Positions 35,250 through 48,120 of a DNA stretch of 64,000 nucleotides are shown here, piece after piece. The stretch is from Defluviimonas aquaemixtae (lineage in GTDB: Bacteria > Pseudomonadota > Alphaproteobacteria > Rhodobacterales > Rhodobacteraceae). Each line of letters begins with the position of its first letter. Position 1 is the first letter of the stretch. The notes beneath the pieces are model-generated. The model had not been told where the DNA came from. It did not search any database and saw only the letters and a program-made list of their open reading frames with translations. Where the stretch lies: assembly GCF_900302475.1 (NCBI RefSeq), contig NZ_OMOQ01000006.1, positions 1 through 64,000 of the forward strand. Direction: 5' to 3'. A program made the translations under genes and the position numbers.

Positions 35250-36533
35250 ATGACCGACACGCCCGCCGCCGCCTCCGCGATAACCCCCGCTCGCGACCGC
35301 ATGATAGCGGTGCTCCTCCTTGCGTTCTGGACCGTCGTCACGATCCTTCAGCAATGGAACCAGTGGGCCGAGGATCTGTCGGCCGTCTACGTCGCGGGGT
35401 GGCTTTGGCAAAATGGCCAGCAGGCGCTCATCTACGACGCACCGCCCGTCTTTTTTGGCGGAGTCGCCGAAAGCTGGCTGCCGGCGATGGAGGCGATGGG
35501 GATCGCCGATGAGACGAGCTTCGCCTATGTCTATCCGCCGATCTGGGCCGCGCTGACGGCACCCCTCACCGACTGGCTCGGCCCGCAGGGTTTCGTGAAC
35601 GCGGTGACGCTCGTCCAGATGCCGATGCTCACGGCGTCGGTCTGGCTGGCCGGGCGGCTGCTGAAGCCCGCCGCGATGCCGTGGTGGCTCTGGGCGGTGA
35701 TCGGTCTCTTCACGCTCAGCCTGTCGATCCAGTCGCATCACGCGATCTGGCACAACCAGCCGACCATTGCCGTGGGCTTTCTGATCCTTCTGGCCTTCGA
35801 CCGGCTCGAAGTGGGCCGGCCCATTGCGGCCGGGGCAGCGCTCGCGCTTGCGGCTGCAATCAAGCTGACGCCTGCGGCCTTTGTGCTGATCTTTCTGCTT
35901 GACCGGCAGTACCGCGCGCTTGCCGCCTTCACCATCATCGGCGGCGCGCTCGGACTTCTGTCGATCGCGCTCGCGGGCTGGCCGGCGCATGCGGCCTTCC
36001 TCGACAGCATCGCGCTCGTGCAGGGCGTCGCGTTCCTCAGCGCGATCAACACGTCGTTGTCGCCAGCGCTTCTTGCCCTCGGATCAGCGGCGGGCTGGCT
36101 GCCCATGCCCGATACATCTCTACCGCAGATCGTCTACCAGACCACGATCCCGGCCTGGCTGACGCCCGCGATCTCTCTCGCCGCATTCGCCCTGATTCTC
36201 GCCTTCGGCCGTGCGCTCGCGCCGCTTCCCGGCCGGTCGCGACGCGGCATCGCGCTTTTTGCGCTGGCCGTCATCCTGCCGCTTTTCGGCCCCCTCGGCT
36301 GGCTGCACTACTACGTCGTGCCCATGCTGTTGCTGCCTGGCCTTGTCCGCCTGCTGCCGCTGCGGATTGCGGCTGTCCTGATCGCGCTCGTGGGCTTTCC
36401 GTCCCTCGCACTCGTCTTCGCTCAGATCGGCCTCCTGCCTTGGCCCATCGCCAACTACACATGGGCGATGTGCGCCGCCTGGGGCGCCGTCCTCGCCGGG
36501 CTTTTCGCTGCCAGCCGCTACGCGGCGCGATGA
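35250..36533 (+). CDS. GT87/DUF2029-like polytopic membrane protein
   Basis: 427 aa, about nine or ten membrane helices. The first periplasmic loop (DLSAVYVAGWLWQNGQQALIY) and the second (FAYVYPPIWAALTAPL) fit the GT-C mannosyltransferase family GT87: AVYVAG(W) near the end of helix 1 and YPP(I/L) at the next helix. QSHHAIWHNQPTIAVGFLIL and LAAAIKLTPAAFVLIF are also typical. Likely transfers a sugar from a polyprenyl carrier to an envelope component; acceptor unknown. Starts 51 bases after cfa and may be cotranscribed. Confidence 0.75.
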   Translation: MTDTPAAASAITPARDRMIAVLLLAFWTVVTILQQWNQWAEDLSAVYVAGWLWQNGQQALIYDAPPVFFGGVAESWLPAMEAMGIADETSFAYVYPPIWAALTAPLTDWLGPQGFVNAVTLVQMPMLTASVWLAGRLLKPAAMPWWLWAVIGLFTLSLSIQSHHAIWHNQPTIAVGFLILLAFDRLEVGRPIAAGAALALAAAIKLTPAAFVLIFLLDRQYRALAAFTIIGGALGLLSIALAGWPAHAAFLDSIALVQGVAFLSAINTSLSPALLALGSAAGWLPMPDTSLPQIVYQTTIPAWLTPAISLAAFALILAFGRALAPLPGRSRRGIALFALAVILPLFGPLGWLHYYVVPMLLLPGLVRLLPLRIAAVLIALVGFPSLALVFAQIGLLPWPIANYTWAMCAAWGAVLAGLFAASRYAAR

Positions 36534-36607
36534 GCGCCCATCAGGGGTTGCGCAGCGGGCGGTTCAGTCTATAACCCCCGACAATTTGCGAATTGGGGGC
36601 CGGGCGC

Positions 36608-39949
<3,342 letters not shown>

Positions 39950-40010
39950 GCGCCAACCTCGGACCTGGCCGGGCCGATAACACACCAGTGGAGCGTTTCA
40001 GGCGCGAGCG

Positions 40011-40030
40011 CCCGCGCAAACCAGCGCGGG
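40011..40030 (+). terminator. GC hairpin downstream of carB
   Basis: CCCGCGC, AAACCA loop, GCGCGGG, about 60 bases past the carB stop. No T run follows, so terminator function is uncertain. Confidence 0.35.
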
Positions 40031-40075
40031 CCGAGAGAATGTGTCACACACCACCGATCCATTTCGCCCGTCGCC

Positions 40076-40669
40076 TCACGCGAACAACGTTTCCGGCAGC
40101 TTCGGCTTCGTCTTGCCCTGCGCCAGCGCTCTCAAATAGTCGGCGATGCGGTGGCTTCCCTCGGACTGCGGCTCGTGCGGCGAGATCCAGTGCACCTTGC
40201 CGACATGGCGGAACTTCAGGAAGCTGAACGGCAGGTAGCAGACCGCGTCGTCGAACCGGCAGAGGCTGACCACGCGGTGCTCGCCCCTGAACCTCGTCTT
40301 ACCCCTCAAGGGCCGCGGCGAGGCAAGGCACATGGCCGGAAGGCCGAGCGAACACGCGACGATCTGCGCCGAGGCTGCGCCGAGCGAATGGCCGATGACG
40401 CGCTTGGCCGCGCCCGCTTTCGCGAAGGGATAGACGATCTGGGCATGCCGCAGGAACCCCGCATGCCAGACCCGCCCGCTGTCGCCGTTCGAAACGTCGA
40501 AGTTGAACTTTCCCCAGTCCGAAAGCTCGTTGGTTCCCGGAATGACCAGCGTCTTGTCCTTCAAGAGATAGGCCTGGGCGCCGTCAAGATCGAGCGACAT
40601 GTGCAACCGGTTGCCGAGTTTGCCGTCATAGGCGCGCTGGACCAGGTCGGCGGCGGTTTCGATATGCAT
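40076..40669 (-). CDS. Class 3 lipase-like alpha/beta-hydrolase
   Basis: 197 aa. The nucleophile elbow is VIGHSLGAASA with Ser95; Asp140 or Asp141 (CRFDDAVCYLPF) and His173 (GSHRIADYL) complete a probable triad in the right order. LVIPGTNELSDWGKFNFDV earlier matches the oxyanion-side VxFRGTxxxxDWxxD pattern of class 3 lipases. No signal peptide, so it acts in the cytoplasm unless exported by other means. The ATG at 40669 follows GGGAGGGACAATT; the upstream frame extension is not coding. Confidence 0.8.
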   Translation of the reverse strand: MHIETAADLVQRAYDGKLGNRLHMSLDLDGAQAYLLKDKTLVIPGTNELSDWGKFNFDVSNGDSGRVWHAGFLRHAQIVYPFAKAGAAKRVIGHSLGAASAQIVACSLGLPAMCLASPRPLRGKTRFRGEHRVVSLCRFDDAVCYLPFSFLKFRHVGKVHWISPHEPQSEGSHRIADYLRALAQGKTKPKLPETLFA

Positions 40670-40856
40670 AATTGTCCCTCCCGCTTTTGGGGGCTCACCG
40701 GCCCCCACCACGTGGAGTTTAGCACGGGTATTGAGAACCGGCCCTGCGGGTTGGATCGGCGTTCGAACGCACGGCACCGCCCCCGCCTGTCCGGGCGTTG
40801 TCGGGACGCTGTCGGGACGGATGCCATACGCAAGGCCGACGGAGGCTGTCCGCCGC

Positions 40857-41321
40857 TCAGTTGGCCTCGTGCTCAAGATTGAGCTTCATGTCGATCAGCA
40901 CCTTCTGGATCGCCAACGTCTCGGTCAGCAGCCGCTTGGCCTCGTTGATGGAGATCTTCCCGTCCTCGATCGACTGGTTGTATTCGGCCATCAGCATCGC
41001 GAAGCGCTGGGACAGGGCGACCACGTCGGAGTTCACGCCGCCAGAGCTCGTATTCTTCTTGTCCTGGTCGTAACTCAATGTAATTCCACGTAAATCCGCC
41101 AAGGCAGCCGTGACGTGCGGAAACCGCGCGGACCCTTCGAGCGCGGCCACGACATCGACCGGCATGAAGCGGTCGGCATGGTCCGGGTCGGTCGAGTAAT
41201 AGCGCCCGAGCGTCGCCTTCGACTTGCCGCAAAGCCGCGCCGCCGCCTCGACTCCGACATCCTTGACCAGCGCTTCACTGTGCTTTTTCAGATAGTTACC
41301 GACCGTCTCCGACAAGGCCAC
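40857..41321 (-). CDS. Phage CII-like putative DNA-binding regulator
   Basis: 154 aa. The N-terminal half (LSETVGNYLKKHSEALVKDV, then AARLCGKSKATLGRYYS) reads as an HTH like those of the phage regulatory CII family; the C-terminal half is helical (LSQRFAMLMAEYNQSIEDGK, then EAKRLLTETLAIQKVL) and could oligomerise. No other phage gene is nearby. It precedes the lipase-like gene on the same strand with a 187-base gap. Family assignment by pattern only. Confidence 0.6.
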   Translation of the reverse strand: MALSETVGNYLKKHSEALVKDVGVEAAARLCGKSKATLGRYYSTDPDHADRFMPVDVVAALEGSARFPHVTAALADLRGITLSYDQDKKNTSSGGVNSDVVALSQRFAMLMAEYNQSIEDGKISINEAKRLLTETLAIQKVLIDMKLNLEHEAN

Positions 41322-41681
41322 TCTCCCAACTGCCCCGTTCGACCGGGGAAATACACGCTTTCATTCCCATTAATATGCCAGCGCGCTTTTGTCATTTCTA
41401 AACCGTCCCGAATGGAAGGACACGTGTGAGTTCCCGGCGACCCGAGGCCGGGGAAGCGTAGAGGTTCGCCGCGCCTTTGGCACTTGGGATGGCCAAAGCC
41501 GGATCACCCGGCAGCAGCGCGGCGAGCCTTCAATGAGTCATGAGTGACCGGCGTTGGGGCTCCGGCGTACGAGTTGCGGGGATGCGTATTCGGATGCCCG
41601 GCCAGGCCGGGGAGGACCGTTCAGGGTGGGTTCTCCCCGGCACTGACTTGAGGCCGCAGCGGCCCGGCGCTAAGACGCCAC
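41322..41681. other. Non-coding, hairpin-rich stretch upstream of tdk
   Basis: 360 bases between the divergent CII-like and tdk genes. Several self-complementary pieces follow one another: CTTTGGC/GCCAAAG (41475-41481, 41492-41498), CCCGG/CCGGG around 41597-41611, and CCGGC/GCCGG near 41434-41451. This could be an RNA leader or small RNA, or a GC-composition effect. No known RNA family recognised and no gene seen. Confidence 0.35.
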
Positions 41682-42281
41682 ATGGCCAAGCTCTATTACC
41701 ACTACTCGACGATGAATGCGGGCAAGTCGACACTTCTCCTGCAGGCGTCGCACAACTACCGCGAGCGCGGTATGGTCACCCATCTTCTGACGGCGCGGCT
41801 CGACGATCGCGCTGGTCAGGGCCGGATCGCGAGCCGGATCGGGATCGGCGAGGAAGCCGACACTTATGACGCCAGGACCGATCTATTCGCGGCGATCGCG
41901 GACCGTCTGAGCGAAGGCGCCGTCGACTGCGTGTTTCTCGACGAGGCTCAGTTCCTGACCAAAGCGCAAGTCTGGCAGCTTGCCCGCGCGGTCGACGATC
42001 TTGGCGTTCCGGTCATGTGTTACGGGCTTCGGGTCGATTTCCGCGGTGAGCTCTTCCCGGGCTCCGCCGCGCTGCTCGCGCTCGCCGACGAAATGCGCGA
42101 GGTGCGCACGATCTGCCATTGCGGCAAGAAGGCGACGATGGTCGTACGGCGCGGCCCCGACGGCAAGGCGCTGCGCGACGGTGCCCAGGTGCAGATCGGC
42201 GGCAACCAGACCTATGTCTCGCTCTGCAGGCGGCACTGGCGCGAGGAGATCGGCGACCGCCCGGCCGCCGGAGAGGTCTAG
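41682..42281 (+). CDS. tdk: Thymidine kinase (type II)
   Basis: 199 aa. P-loop YSTMNAGKSTLLLQ at the N-terminus, DEAQFL as the catalytic Glu motif, the lid/zinc site built by Cys pairs (RTICHCGKKATMV and YVSLCRRHW), and the thymidine-binding stretch QVQIGGNQTYVSLC. Phosphorylates thymidine in the salvage pathway. Length and order fit bacterial TK1-type enzymes. A hairpin-rich 360-base leader region lies upstream. Confidence 0.96.
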   Translation: MAKLYYHYSTMNAGKSTLLLQASHNYRERGMVTHLLTARLDDRAGQGRIASRIGIGEEADTYDARTDLFAAIADRLSEGAVDCVFLDEAQFLTKAQVWQLARAVDDLGVPVMCYGLRVDFRGELFPGSAALLALADEMREVRTICHCGKKATMVVRRGPDGKALRDGAQVQIGGNQTYVSLCRRHWREEIGDRPAAGEV

Positions 42282-42510
42282 CTCGAACGAGGCGCCTTGG
42301 GCGCCAGGCCTGTGTCTCGCGGCCGCGTCCAAGGGCGCGGTCCGCTCGGGCTGCCTCCGGCGGGAGTGTTTTCGGACGTAAAGTGAAGCAGCCTGCACCG
42401 GGACCGGAACAAGCTGCCACTTCCCGCCGCAGTCATCGGCCCTCCGGCCTGTACCGCAACTCGATCCTGCCGATGAGGTGCAAACGAACCGCTAACGCCC
42501 ACTTTCTGTC

Positions 42511-42552
42511 CGAAAAAACTCCAAGGGGGTCCGGGGGACGGGACGTCCCCGG
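42511..42552 (-). terminator. Terminator of the ybjN-proC-csaA unit
   Basis: On the minus strand a CCGGGGACG/CGTCCCC(C)GG hairpin (42531-42552, GGA-type loop, one bulged base) precedes ACCCCCTTGGAGTTTTTT. The T run is at 42513-42518. This type of GC hairpin is common behind operons in this bacterial family. Confidence 0.6.
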
Positions 42553-42581
42553 CGGGTCGGCTCGCTGGCGGCTGGCCGAGC

Positions 42582-42917
42582 TCAGTAAAGACGCCCTCCC
42601 TCCGGCACTTCCTGCCCCGGTCCGATCAGCACGACCTCACCCTCCACGTCGGGCACGCCGAGGACCAGAACTTCGGACCTGACCGGACCGATCTGGCGCG
42701 GCGGGAAGTTTACCACGGCCAGAACCTGGCGACCGATGAGCTCCTCGGGCGCGTAATGCTTCGTGATCTGAGCGGAGGATTTCTTCTCGCCGAGCTCGGG
42801 CCCGAAATCGACCCACAGCCTGTATGCGGGCTTCCGCGCTTGGGGGAAAGGTTCGGCGCGCGTGATCTTGCCGACCCGGATATCGACCTTTTGAAAGTCG
42901 TCGTAGCTGATCGTCAT
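42582..42917 (-). CDS. csaA: CsaA-type tRNA-binding protein
   Basis: 111 aa, one OB-fold EMAP/tRNA-binding domain: FQKVDIRVGKITRAEPFPQA, then LWVDFGPELGEKKSSAQITK, and QVLAVVNFPPRQIGPVRSEVLVLG. It is the stand-alone form of the domain found at the C-terminus of MetRS. In Bacillus CsaA has chaperone/export activity; in alphaproteobacteria its role is not settled. The ATG at 42917 overlaps the proC stop (ATGA). Last gene of the unit. Confidence 0.93.
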   Translation of the reverse strand: MTISYDDFQKVDIRVGKITRAEPFPQARKPAYRLWVDFGPELGEKKSSAQITKHYAPEELIGRQVLAVVNFPPRQIGPVRSEVLVLGVPDVEGEVVLIGPGQEVPEGGRLY

Positions 42918-43726
42918 TTCCCAAGCTCCCGTCCCCGTTCCGCCGCCGCATGGACGGCATCCTTCAAGAGCGCCGGAAAGCCGCGCCTCTCATCCATCAG
43001 GATGTCCAGCGCCGCAGCCGTCGTCCCGCCGGGCGAGGTGACGTTGACGCGGAGCTGACCTGGGTCCTCCTCGGCCGCCTCCGCCAGCGCCCCTGCCCCC
43101 GCGACCGTGGCCCTGGACAGCCGCAACGCGAGGTCGGCGGGCAGTCCCTCGGCCTCGCCGGCCGCCGCGAGCGCCTCTATCAAGTGGAAGACATAGGCCG
43201 GACCGGAACCTGAAACCGCCGTCACCGCATCCATCTGGTGTTCGCCCTCGAGCCGCACGACCTGCCCCACGGCGGACAGAAGCGCCTCGGCCAGCGCCAT
43301 GTGGCGCTCGTCGGTCCTCGCGTTTCCGGTGATCGCGGTGATGCCGCGGCCTATGGCGGCGGGAGTATTCGGCATCGCCCGGACGACCGGCGCGGCTTTC
43401 CCCAGAATGCGTTCGTAGGAGTCGATCGTCGTGCCCGCCGCAACCGAGACGAAGAGTGTGCGGCCCCCGCCATATTCCGAGATCTGCGGCAGCGCCTCGG
43501 CCATCATCTGCGGCTTGACCGCGATCAGCACGATCGCCGGGTCGGATGGCATCTTTTCGTTCAGATGCACGCCCCTGCCCTTCAGCCAGTCCGACGGATA
43601 GGGATCGATCACCCAGACTGACTGCGCGGGCAGGCCGCCGTCGAGCCAGCCCGAGAGCATCGCCGAACCCATCTTGCCGCAGCCAAGGAGCACCAGCCCC
43701 CGGTCGCGCGCCTCGCCCATGTCCAT
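42914..43726 (-). CDS. proC: Pyrroline-5-carboxylate reductase
   Basis: 270 aa. NAD(P)-binding Rossmann start GLVLLGCGKMGSAMLSGWLD, ALPQ and VSVAAGTTI of the core, and the C-terminal dimer/proline site AVSGSGPAYVFHLIEALAAA and LRVNVTSPGGTTAAALDIL. Last step of proline synthesis. In-frame Met codons near the start (MDMGEARDRGL) leave the exact start open within two codons. Operon order ybjN-proC-csaA, with 85 bases after ybjN. Confidence 0.96.
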   Translation of the reverse strand: MDMGEARDRGLVLLGCGKMGSAMLSGWLDGGLPAQSVWVIDPYPSDWLKGRGVHLNEKMPSDPAIVLIAVKPQMMAEALPQISEYGGGRTLFVSVAAGTTIDSYERILGKAAPVVRAMPNTPAAIGRGITAITGNARTDERHMALAEALLSAVGQVVRLEGEHQMDAVTAVSGSGPAYVFHLIEALAAAGEAEGLPADLALRLSRATVAGAGALAEAAEEDPGQLRVNVTSPGGTTAAALDILMDERRGFPALLKDAVHAAAERGRELGK

Positions 43727-43811
43727 GATCGCCTCCCTTGTCGCGGAGGCAGATTAACGATCCGGCGGCCGAGGGAAAGCCCAGCTGGCGCCCCCGGCCG
43801 CCGACTGCCCC

Positions 43812-44315
43812 TCAGGCGCGCCCGTATGCCTGGGCCATGGCGACATCCATGGCTCTTTCTGGGCTTTCATCACCCCAACAGGTGAGCTGGAAAGCGGGAT
43901 AGAAACGTTCCGAAGATTGCACTGCGTCGGTGATCATCCGGTCGATCTGCTCGGGCCCGGCAACCTGGCCTCCGGACAGTCGCAGGCCGTAGCGCCAGAC
44001 CATCAGGCGCTGCTCTCGCCAATAGGTGAAGGCACCGGACCAGACCATGTCATTGGTGCGGTTCAACGCGTCGTAGAGTGCGGGCAGCCTGTCTTCCGGA
44101 GGGTCCATCTCGAACGTGCAGATGAGGCGCAGCGTCTCGTCGTAGCCCGACCAGGCGAGCGTGATGGAATAGGTCCTCCACTGCCCTTCGACCGCCATGG
44201 CGATCTGGTCGTCGGTAACCCGGTCGAAATCCCAGTCGTGATGCTCGGCAAGCGTCTCGACGATGTCGATCGGGTGCAGATCCTCGGTGTTGAGATAGGA
44301 TTCGGATAGTGACAT
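43812..44315 (-). CDS. YbjN-domain protein
   Basis: 167 aa. Matches the YbjN (type III chaperone-like) fold: LHPIDIVETLAEHHDWDFDR, then MAVEGQWRTYSITLAWSG, RLICTFEMDPPEDRL and VWSGAFTYWREQRLMVWRY. Function poorly known; in E. coli YbjN affects motility and stress responses when mis-expressed. First gene of the unit with proC and csaA. The ATG at 44315 is the one matching the family start; a longer reading frame upstream is not typical. Confidence 0.9.
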   Translation of the reverse strand: MSLSESYLNTEDLHPIDIVETLAEHHDWDFDRVTDDQIAMAVEGQWRTYSITLAWSGYDETLRLICTFEMDPPEDRLPALYDALNRTNDMVWSGAFTYWREQRLMVWRYGLRLSGGQVAGPEQIDRMITDAVQSSERFYPAFQLTCWGDESPERAMDVAMAQAYGRA

Positions 44316-44595
44316 GCCCGGCCTCTGTCCTTCTTGGCTCCTTGTGGCTAACGTCCCACAAGGAGCTGGGTGAGCCAACTAGGATCGGCGCTTGCCCGAC
44401 ACCGTCCTACTTCATATGGTGTCGGTTGAAGCGGAGCCTGTAAAGCGAAATTTTGCGACTCTCGGGACCGCGGCGCTTAATAGCTGTGGACAGATTGTTG
44501 AGGCGACGCCAACTGCGACCCCATGCCGGATCGTCGCATAGGTCTCGTTTGAACAGACGAGACAGGAAGGGAGAAATGGTCTTCCGGGCGGGCCC

Positions 44596-44877
44596 CTAGC
44601 CTTTCGACTTTCCGCCCCGCCCCGCGCGCGGCGGATTCGCGGCGGCTTCCAACGCCTCGATCCGGGCCATGAGCGCGGCGTTTTCCTCGCGCGCTTTCTG
44701 GGCCATCGCGCGCACCGCGTCGAACTCCTCGCGCGTCACGAAATCCCGGTCGGCAAGCCAGCGGTCCATCCAGGATTTCATCGCCGTCTCGGCCTCGGTC
44801 CTGGCCCCCTGCGCCACGCCCATCGCGTTGGTCATGAGCTTCGACATGTCGTCGAAGAACTTGTTCGGTCCGCTCAT
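44596..44877 (-). CDS. ubiK: UbiK-like (BMFP-domain) ubiquinone accessory factor
   Basis: 93 aa. BMFP pattern: [40 protein letters not shown], then the coiled-coil [10 protein letters not shown] and a Gly/Lys tail. UbiK/YqiC supports the soluble ubiquinone-synthesis complex in other proteobacteria; that role is family inference here. Start by the ATG at 44877, with GAGGAGGCGCC upstream. Divergent from lgt, only 114 bases apart. Confidence 0.85.
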   Translation of the reverse strand: MSGPNKFFDDMSKLMTNAMGVAQGARTEAETAMKSWMDRWLADRDFVTREEFDAVRAMAQKAREENAALMARIEALEAAANPPRAGRGGKSKG

Positions 44878-44991
44878 GGGGCGCCTCCTCTCGGGCTCGT
44901 CGGTGATGCGGCCTATATGCGCATCCAGGGCGAAAAGCTCAAGGTTGACTCTGCCGCGCCCACGCGGTCTGAGAATGCCGAGGAGTCCTCG

Positions 44992-45870
44992 ATGCACGCC
45001 GCCATTCCCTTCCCCGACATCTCGAACGAGATCTTCGCGATCGAGCTTTTCGGCACGACCTTTGCGCTGCGCTGGTACGCACTCGCCTATCTCGCCGGGC
45101 TCGTTGCCGGCTTCGCGATCATTCGGGCGCTGATGCGCCGGTCGGCGCTCTGGCCCGAAGACCGCGCGCCGATGGAGCCGGGCCGCGTCGACGACCTGCT
45201 TACCGCGGTCATTATCGGGGTGATTCTCGGCGGACGGCTCGGCTTCGTGCTCTTCTACCGGCCAGACTACTACCTCGCCAATCCGGGCGACATCCTGAAG
45301 GTCTGGGAAGGCGGCATGTCCTTCCACGGCGGCTTCCTCGGTGTGGTTCTCGCCGGCCTCTGGTTCTGCTGGCGCAATCGCGTGCCGGTGGCGAGCCTCG
45401 GCGACGCGATGGCGCTCGTCGCGCCGGTCGGCCTCTTCCTCGGGCGGATCGCGAACTTCGTCAACGCCGAGCTTTGGGGCCGCCCGACAGACGTACCGTG
45501 GGGCGTGGTCTTCCCCGGCGCGGCGGCGCAGGAATGCCCCGGCATCCCGCCCGGCGAATGCGCCCGCCACCCGAGCCAGCTCTACGAGGCGGGGCTCGAG
45601 GGCTTGGCGCTGGGGCTCGTCCTCTGGATCGCCGTCAGGACGGGCGCGCTGAAGAGGCCGGGACTGGTCACTGGCCTGTTCCTCGTCGGCTACGGCCTGT
45701 CACGCTTCGTCGTCGAATTCGTGCGCCAGGCCGATTCCCAATTCATCACTGCGGACAACCCGCTGGGTCACGTGATTCACGCTGGCGGAATCGGCCTGTC
45801 GATGGGCCAGCTCCTGTCATTGCCGATGATCGCGGTGGGCGTATGGCTCTGGCTGCGGCGTCGGACGTGA
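44992..45870 (+). CDS. lgt: Prolipoprotein diacylglyceryl transferase
   Basis: 292 aa, seven membrane helices. Signature [36 protein letters not shown] with the essential His, [16 protein letters not shown] as the Lgt signature, and [13 protein letters not shown]. Transfers diacylglyceryl to the Cys of prolipoproteins, such as the binding lipoprotein above. The ATG at 44992 follows GAGGAGTCCTCG. Overlaps or nearly touches the methyltransferase gene. Confidence 0.97.
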   Translation: MHAAIPFPDISNEIFAIELFGTTFALRWYALAYLAGLVAGFAIIRALMRRSALWPEDRAPMEPGRVDDLLTAVIIGVILGGRLGFVLFYRPDYYLANPGDILKVWEGGMSFHGGFLGVVLAGLWFCWRNRVPVASLGDAMALVAPVGLFLGRIANFVNAELWGRPTDVPWGVVFPGAAAQECPGIPPGECARHPSQLYEAGLEGLALGLVLWIAVRTGALKRPGLVTGLFLVGYGLSRFVVEFVRQADSQFITADNPLGHVIHAGGIGLSMGQLLSLPMIAVGVWLWLRRRT

Positions 45871-46940
45871 CGGCGCTGGCAAAGATTCTGGCCCGCCGGA
45901 TCGCTACGAGCGGGCCGCTGACGCTCGCCGACTACATGGCCGAATGCCTGCTGCATCCGAAGTACGGCTACTACGCGACCCGTGATCCCCTGGGCGCGTC
46001 GGGCGACTTTACGACCTCCCCCGAGATCAGCCAGATCTTCGGCGAGATGATTGGCCTCTGCCTCGCGCAATGCTGGATCGACCGGGACCGGCCAATACCG
46101 TTCACCCTCGCCGAGCTTGGCCCCGGACGTGGCACGCTCATGGCCGACATCGTCCGGACGATCCGGACTGTGCCAGGCATGAGCGAAGCAGGGCGCATCC
46201 ATTTTGTCGAAGCGTCGCCCGCGCTGCGCGCCCGGCAGGCGCAAACGCTCGAGGGTCTGGAACCGACCTGGCACGACCGCGTCGACGAACTTCCCGACGG
46301 TCCGCTCTTCCTCGTCGCCAACGAGTTCTTCGACGCCCTCCCCATCCGGCAGTTCGAGCGGCGAGAGGGCGGCTGGGCCGAACGCCAAGTCGCGCTCGCG
46401 GGCGGGGCGCTCGCCTTGAGCCTCGGACCGGTCACCGACTATCCTGCACTTCGCACCCGGCGGCCGGACACGACGCCTGGCGACGTCGTGGAGCTCTGCC
46501 CCGCCCTGCCCGCCATCGCGGGCGACATCGCGGGGCGCATCGCCGAGGCGGGCGGCGTGGCGCTGATCGTCGACTACGGCGATTGGCGATCGCTCGGCGA
46601 TACGTTTCAGGCCGTGCGGTCGCACGAAACGTCCGACCCCCTCGCGACGCCTGGCGAAGCGGACCTGACCGCACACGTTGATTTCGAAGCGCTCTCCTGC
46701 GCCTTCCGTGACGCCGGTGCTGCAGCCACCGGCATGACCCCGCAGGGCGTGTTCCTCGAGCGGCTCGGCGTCACCGAACGTGCGCGGCGACTTGCCGACA
46801 GGCTCTCCGGCTCCGCGCTCAAAGCGCATGTTGCCGCGCATCGGCGCTTGACCCACCCCGAGGAAATGGGAAGTTTGTTCAAGGCCATCGCTTGTTACCC
46901 CGATGGAACGCCCCCGCCACCCGGACTGGACCCCGCCTGA
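45867..46940 (+). CDS. Class I SAM-dependent methyltransferase, NDUFAF7 (MidA)-like
   Basis: 357 aa. N-terminus [20 protein letters not shown] then [14 protein letters not shown], the NDUFAF7/DUF185 pattern; [14 protein letters not shown] is the SAM site; [15 protein letters not shown] and DYGDWRS follow. In mitochondria NDUFAF7 methylates an arginine of complex I; a parallel role in bacterial complex I is inference. Start choice: GTG 45867 overlaps the lgt stop by GTGA; an ATG at 45843 is also in frame but would overlap lgt by 28 bases. The stop overlaps the pgeF start (TGATG). Confidence 0.88.
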   Translation: MTALAKILARRIATSGPLTLADYMAECLLHPKYGYYATRDPLGASGDFTTSPEISQIFGEMIGLCLAQCWIDRDRPIPFTLAELGPGRGTLMADIVRTIRTVPGMSEAGRIHFVEASPALRARQAQTLEGLEPTWHDRVDELPDGPLFLVANEFFDALPIRQFERREGGWAERQVALAGGALALSLGPVTDYPALRTRRPDTTPGDVVELCPALPAIAGDIAGRIAEAGGVALIVDYGDWRSLGDTFQAVRSHETSDPLATPGEADLTAHVDFEALSCAFRDAGAAATGMTPQGVFLERLGVTERARRLADRLSGSALKAHVAAHRRLTHPEEMGSLFKAIACYPDGTPPPPGLDPA

Positions 46941-47701
46941 TGTCGATGACGATGGAGATCCTGACCCATGACGCGCTCGCGCCGTTCCGGCACGGTTTCT
47001 TCACCCGCAAGGGCGGGGCCTCCTCAGGCATCTTCACTGGTCTCAACTGCGGCCACGGCTCGTCGGATCAGCGCGAAGCCGTGGCGATCAATCGCGAGCG
47101 TGTGGCCGATGTGCTGGGCGTGGCCCCGCGCGCGCTCGTGGGCGTCCATCAGGTCCATTCGGCCGAAGTCGTGACGGTGGCATCGGCGGGCCAGCCCCGG
47201 TCACGCGCCGATGGGCTCGTGACGGCCGAGCCCGGCCTCGCGCTTACAGTGCTCACGGCCGATTGCCAGCCCGTCCTATTCGCCGACGCGAAGGCCGGCG
47301 TCATCGGGGCTGCCCATGCCGGCTGGCGCGGCACGCTCGCGGGCGTGCTCGAGGCGACGCTTGACGCAATGGAGGCACTCGGCGCCCGGCGTGGCGATAT
47401 CTCGGCGGTGGTCGGGCCCACGATCAGCCAGCGCGCCTACGAGGTAGGGCCGGAATTCCTTGACGAGTTCCTGGCGGAAGACCCTGATTACAGCCGCTTC
47501 TTCGCGCCCGGAGCGGGCGATCGCCTCCTGTTCGATCTTCCCGCGTTCGGACTGCACCGGCTGCGCACGGCCGGTGTCGAACAGGCGGAATGGACCCGGC
47601 ATTGTACCTATGCTGACCCCGATCACTTCTTCTCATACCGCCGCTCGGTCCATCGGCACGAGGCCGACTACGGGCGGCTCATCTCAGCCATCCGGATTTA
47701 G
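46940..47701 (+). CDS. pgeF: Purine nucleoside phosphorylase/peptidoglycan editing factor YfiH family
   Basis: 253 aa. The YfiH/LACC1 zinc-type active site is seen: VHQVHSAEV, LTADCQPVLF and AAHAGWRGTLAG with the essential His/Cys/His. Acts on purine nucleosides in vitro; in E. coli the homologue edits wrong amino acids out of peptidoglycan precursors. Start ATG 46940 overlaps the upstream stop (TGATG). The lgt-methyltransferase-pgeF order is frequent in this group of bacteria. Confidence 0.93.
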   Translation: MSMTMEILTHDALAPFRHGFFTRKGGASSGIFTGLNCGHGSSDQREAVAINRERVADVLGVAPRALVGVHQVHSAEVVTVASAGQPRSRADGLVTAEPGLALTVLTADCQPVLFADAKAGVIGAAHAGWRGTLAGVLEATLDAMEALGARRGDISAVVGPTISQRAYEVGPEFLDEFLAEDPDYSRFFAPGAGDRLLFDLPAFGLHRLRTAGVEQAEWTRHCTYADPDHFFSYRRSVHRHEADYGRLISAIRI

Positions 47702-48120
47702 CCGAGGCGCCGAAAATTCATCGCGATTGCACGGGCTGTTTGACTGGCTCTTCACGGCTTCAACAACTGCGATTCACGAGCGGCTCGATCCACTGATCCT
47801 GACGGACCGGACACTCTTTTTTCCTAGGCACCGGTCCGGCAATCCCGGCGCTCGATCCACCAATTGCAGACCGAGCGCGGCCCGCCACCTTGGCCCGGCC
47901 TCCGCGAAGCGCGAATCGATCCAGCCGGACAATCAAAGCGCGAAACTTGTGCGGTTCCGATCAACAAAGCCGCGGCGTCGAGCATGATTGACCTGCACCC
48001 CCTTGAAAGTCATCTCCAATTTTTGACAAGAGCGGCGGGACGGGTCAGATTGTTCCCATAGTCAATCTGCATTTCGGGTTGGGGGCTCCGCAGATGTGAC
48101 CAGACCGAAAGGCTGCTCGC
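47702..48120. other. Non-coding stretch before the Hint-domain gene
   Basis: About 420 bases. A GGACCGG (47804-47810) / CCGGTCC (47831-47837) inverted repeat with a T run in its loop may stop pgeF transcription. A promoter-like TTGACA lies at 48023. No reading frame with protein-like composition. Confidence 0.45.
48023..48051 (+). promoter_or_regulatory. Candidate promoter of the Hint-domain gene
   Basis: Consensus TTGACA at 48023-48028, 17-base spacer, then a weak CAGATT at 48046-48051; 70 bases upstream of the likely GTG start. Confidence 0.35.

Noticed and set aside
47702..48120. tRNA or small gene in the 420-base gap
   Set aside because: No cloverleaf with a TTCGA-type T arm and no protein-like frame.
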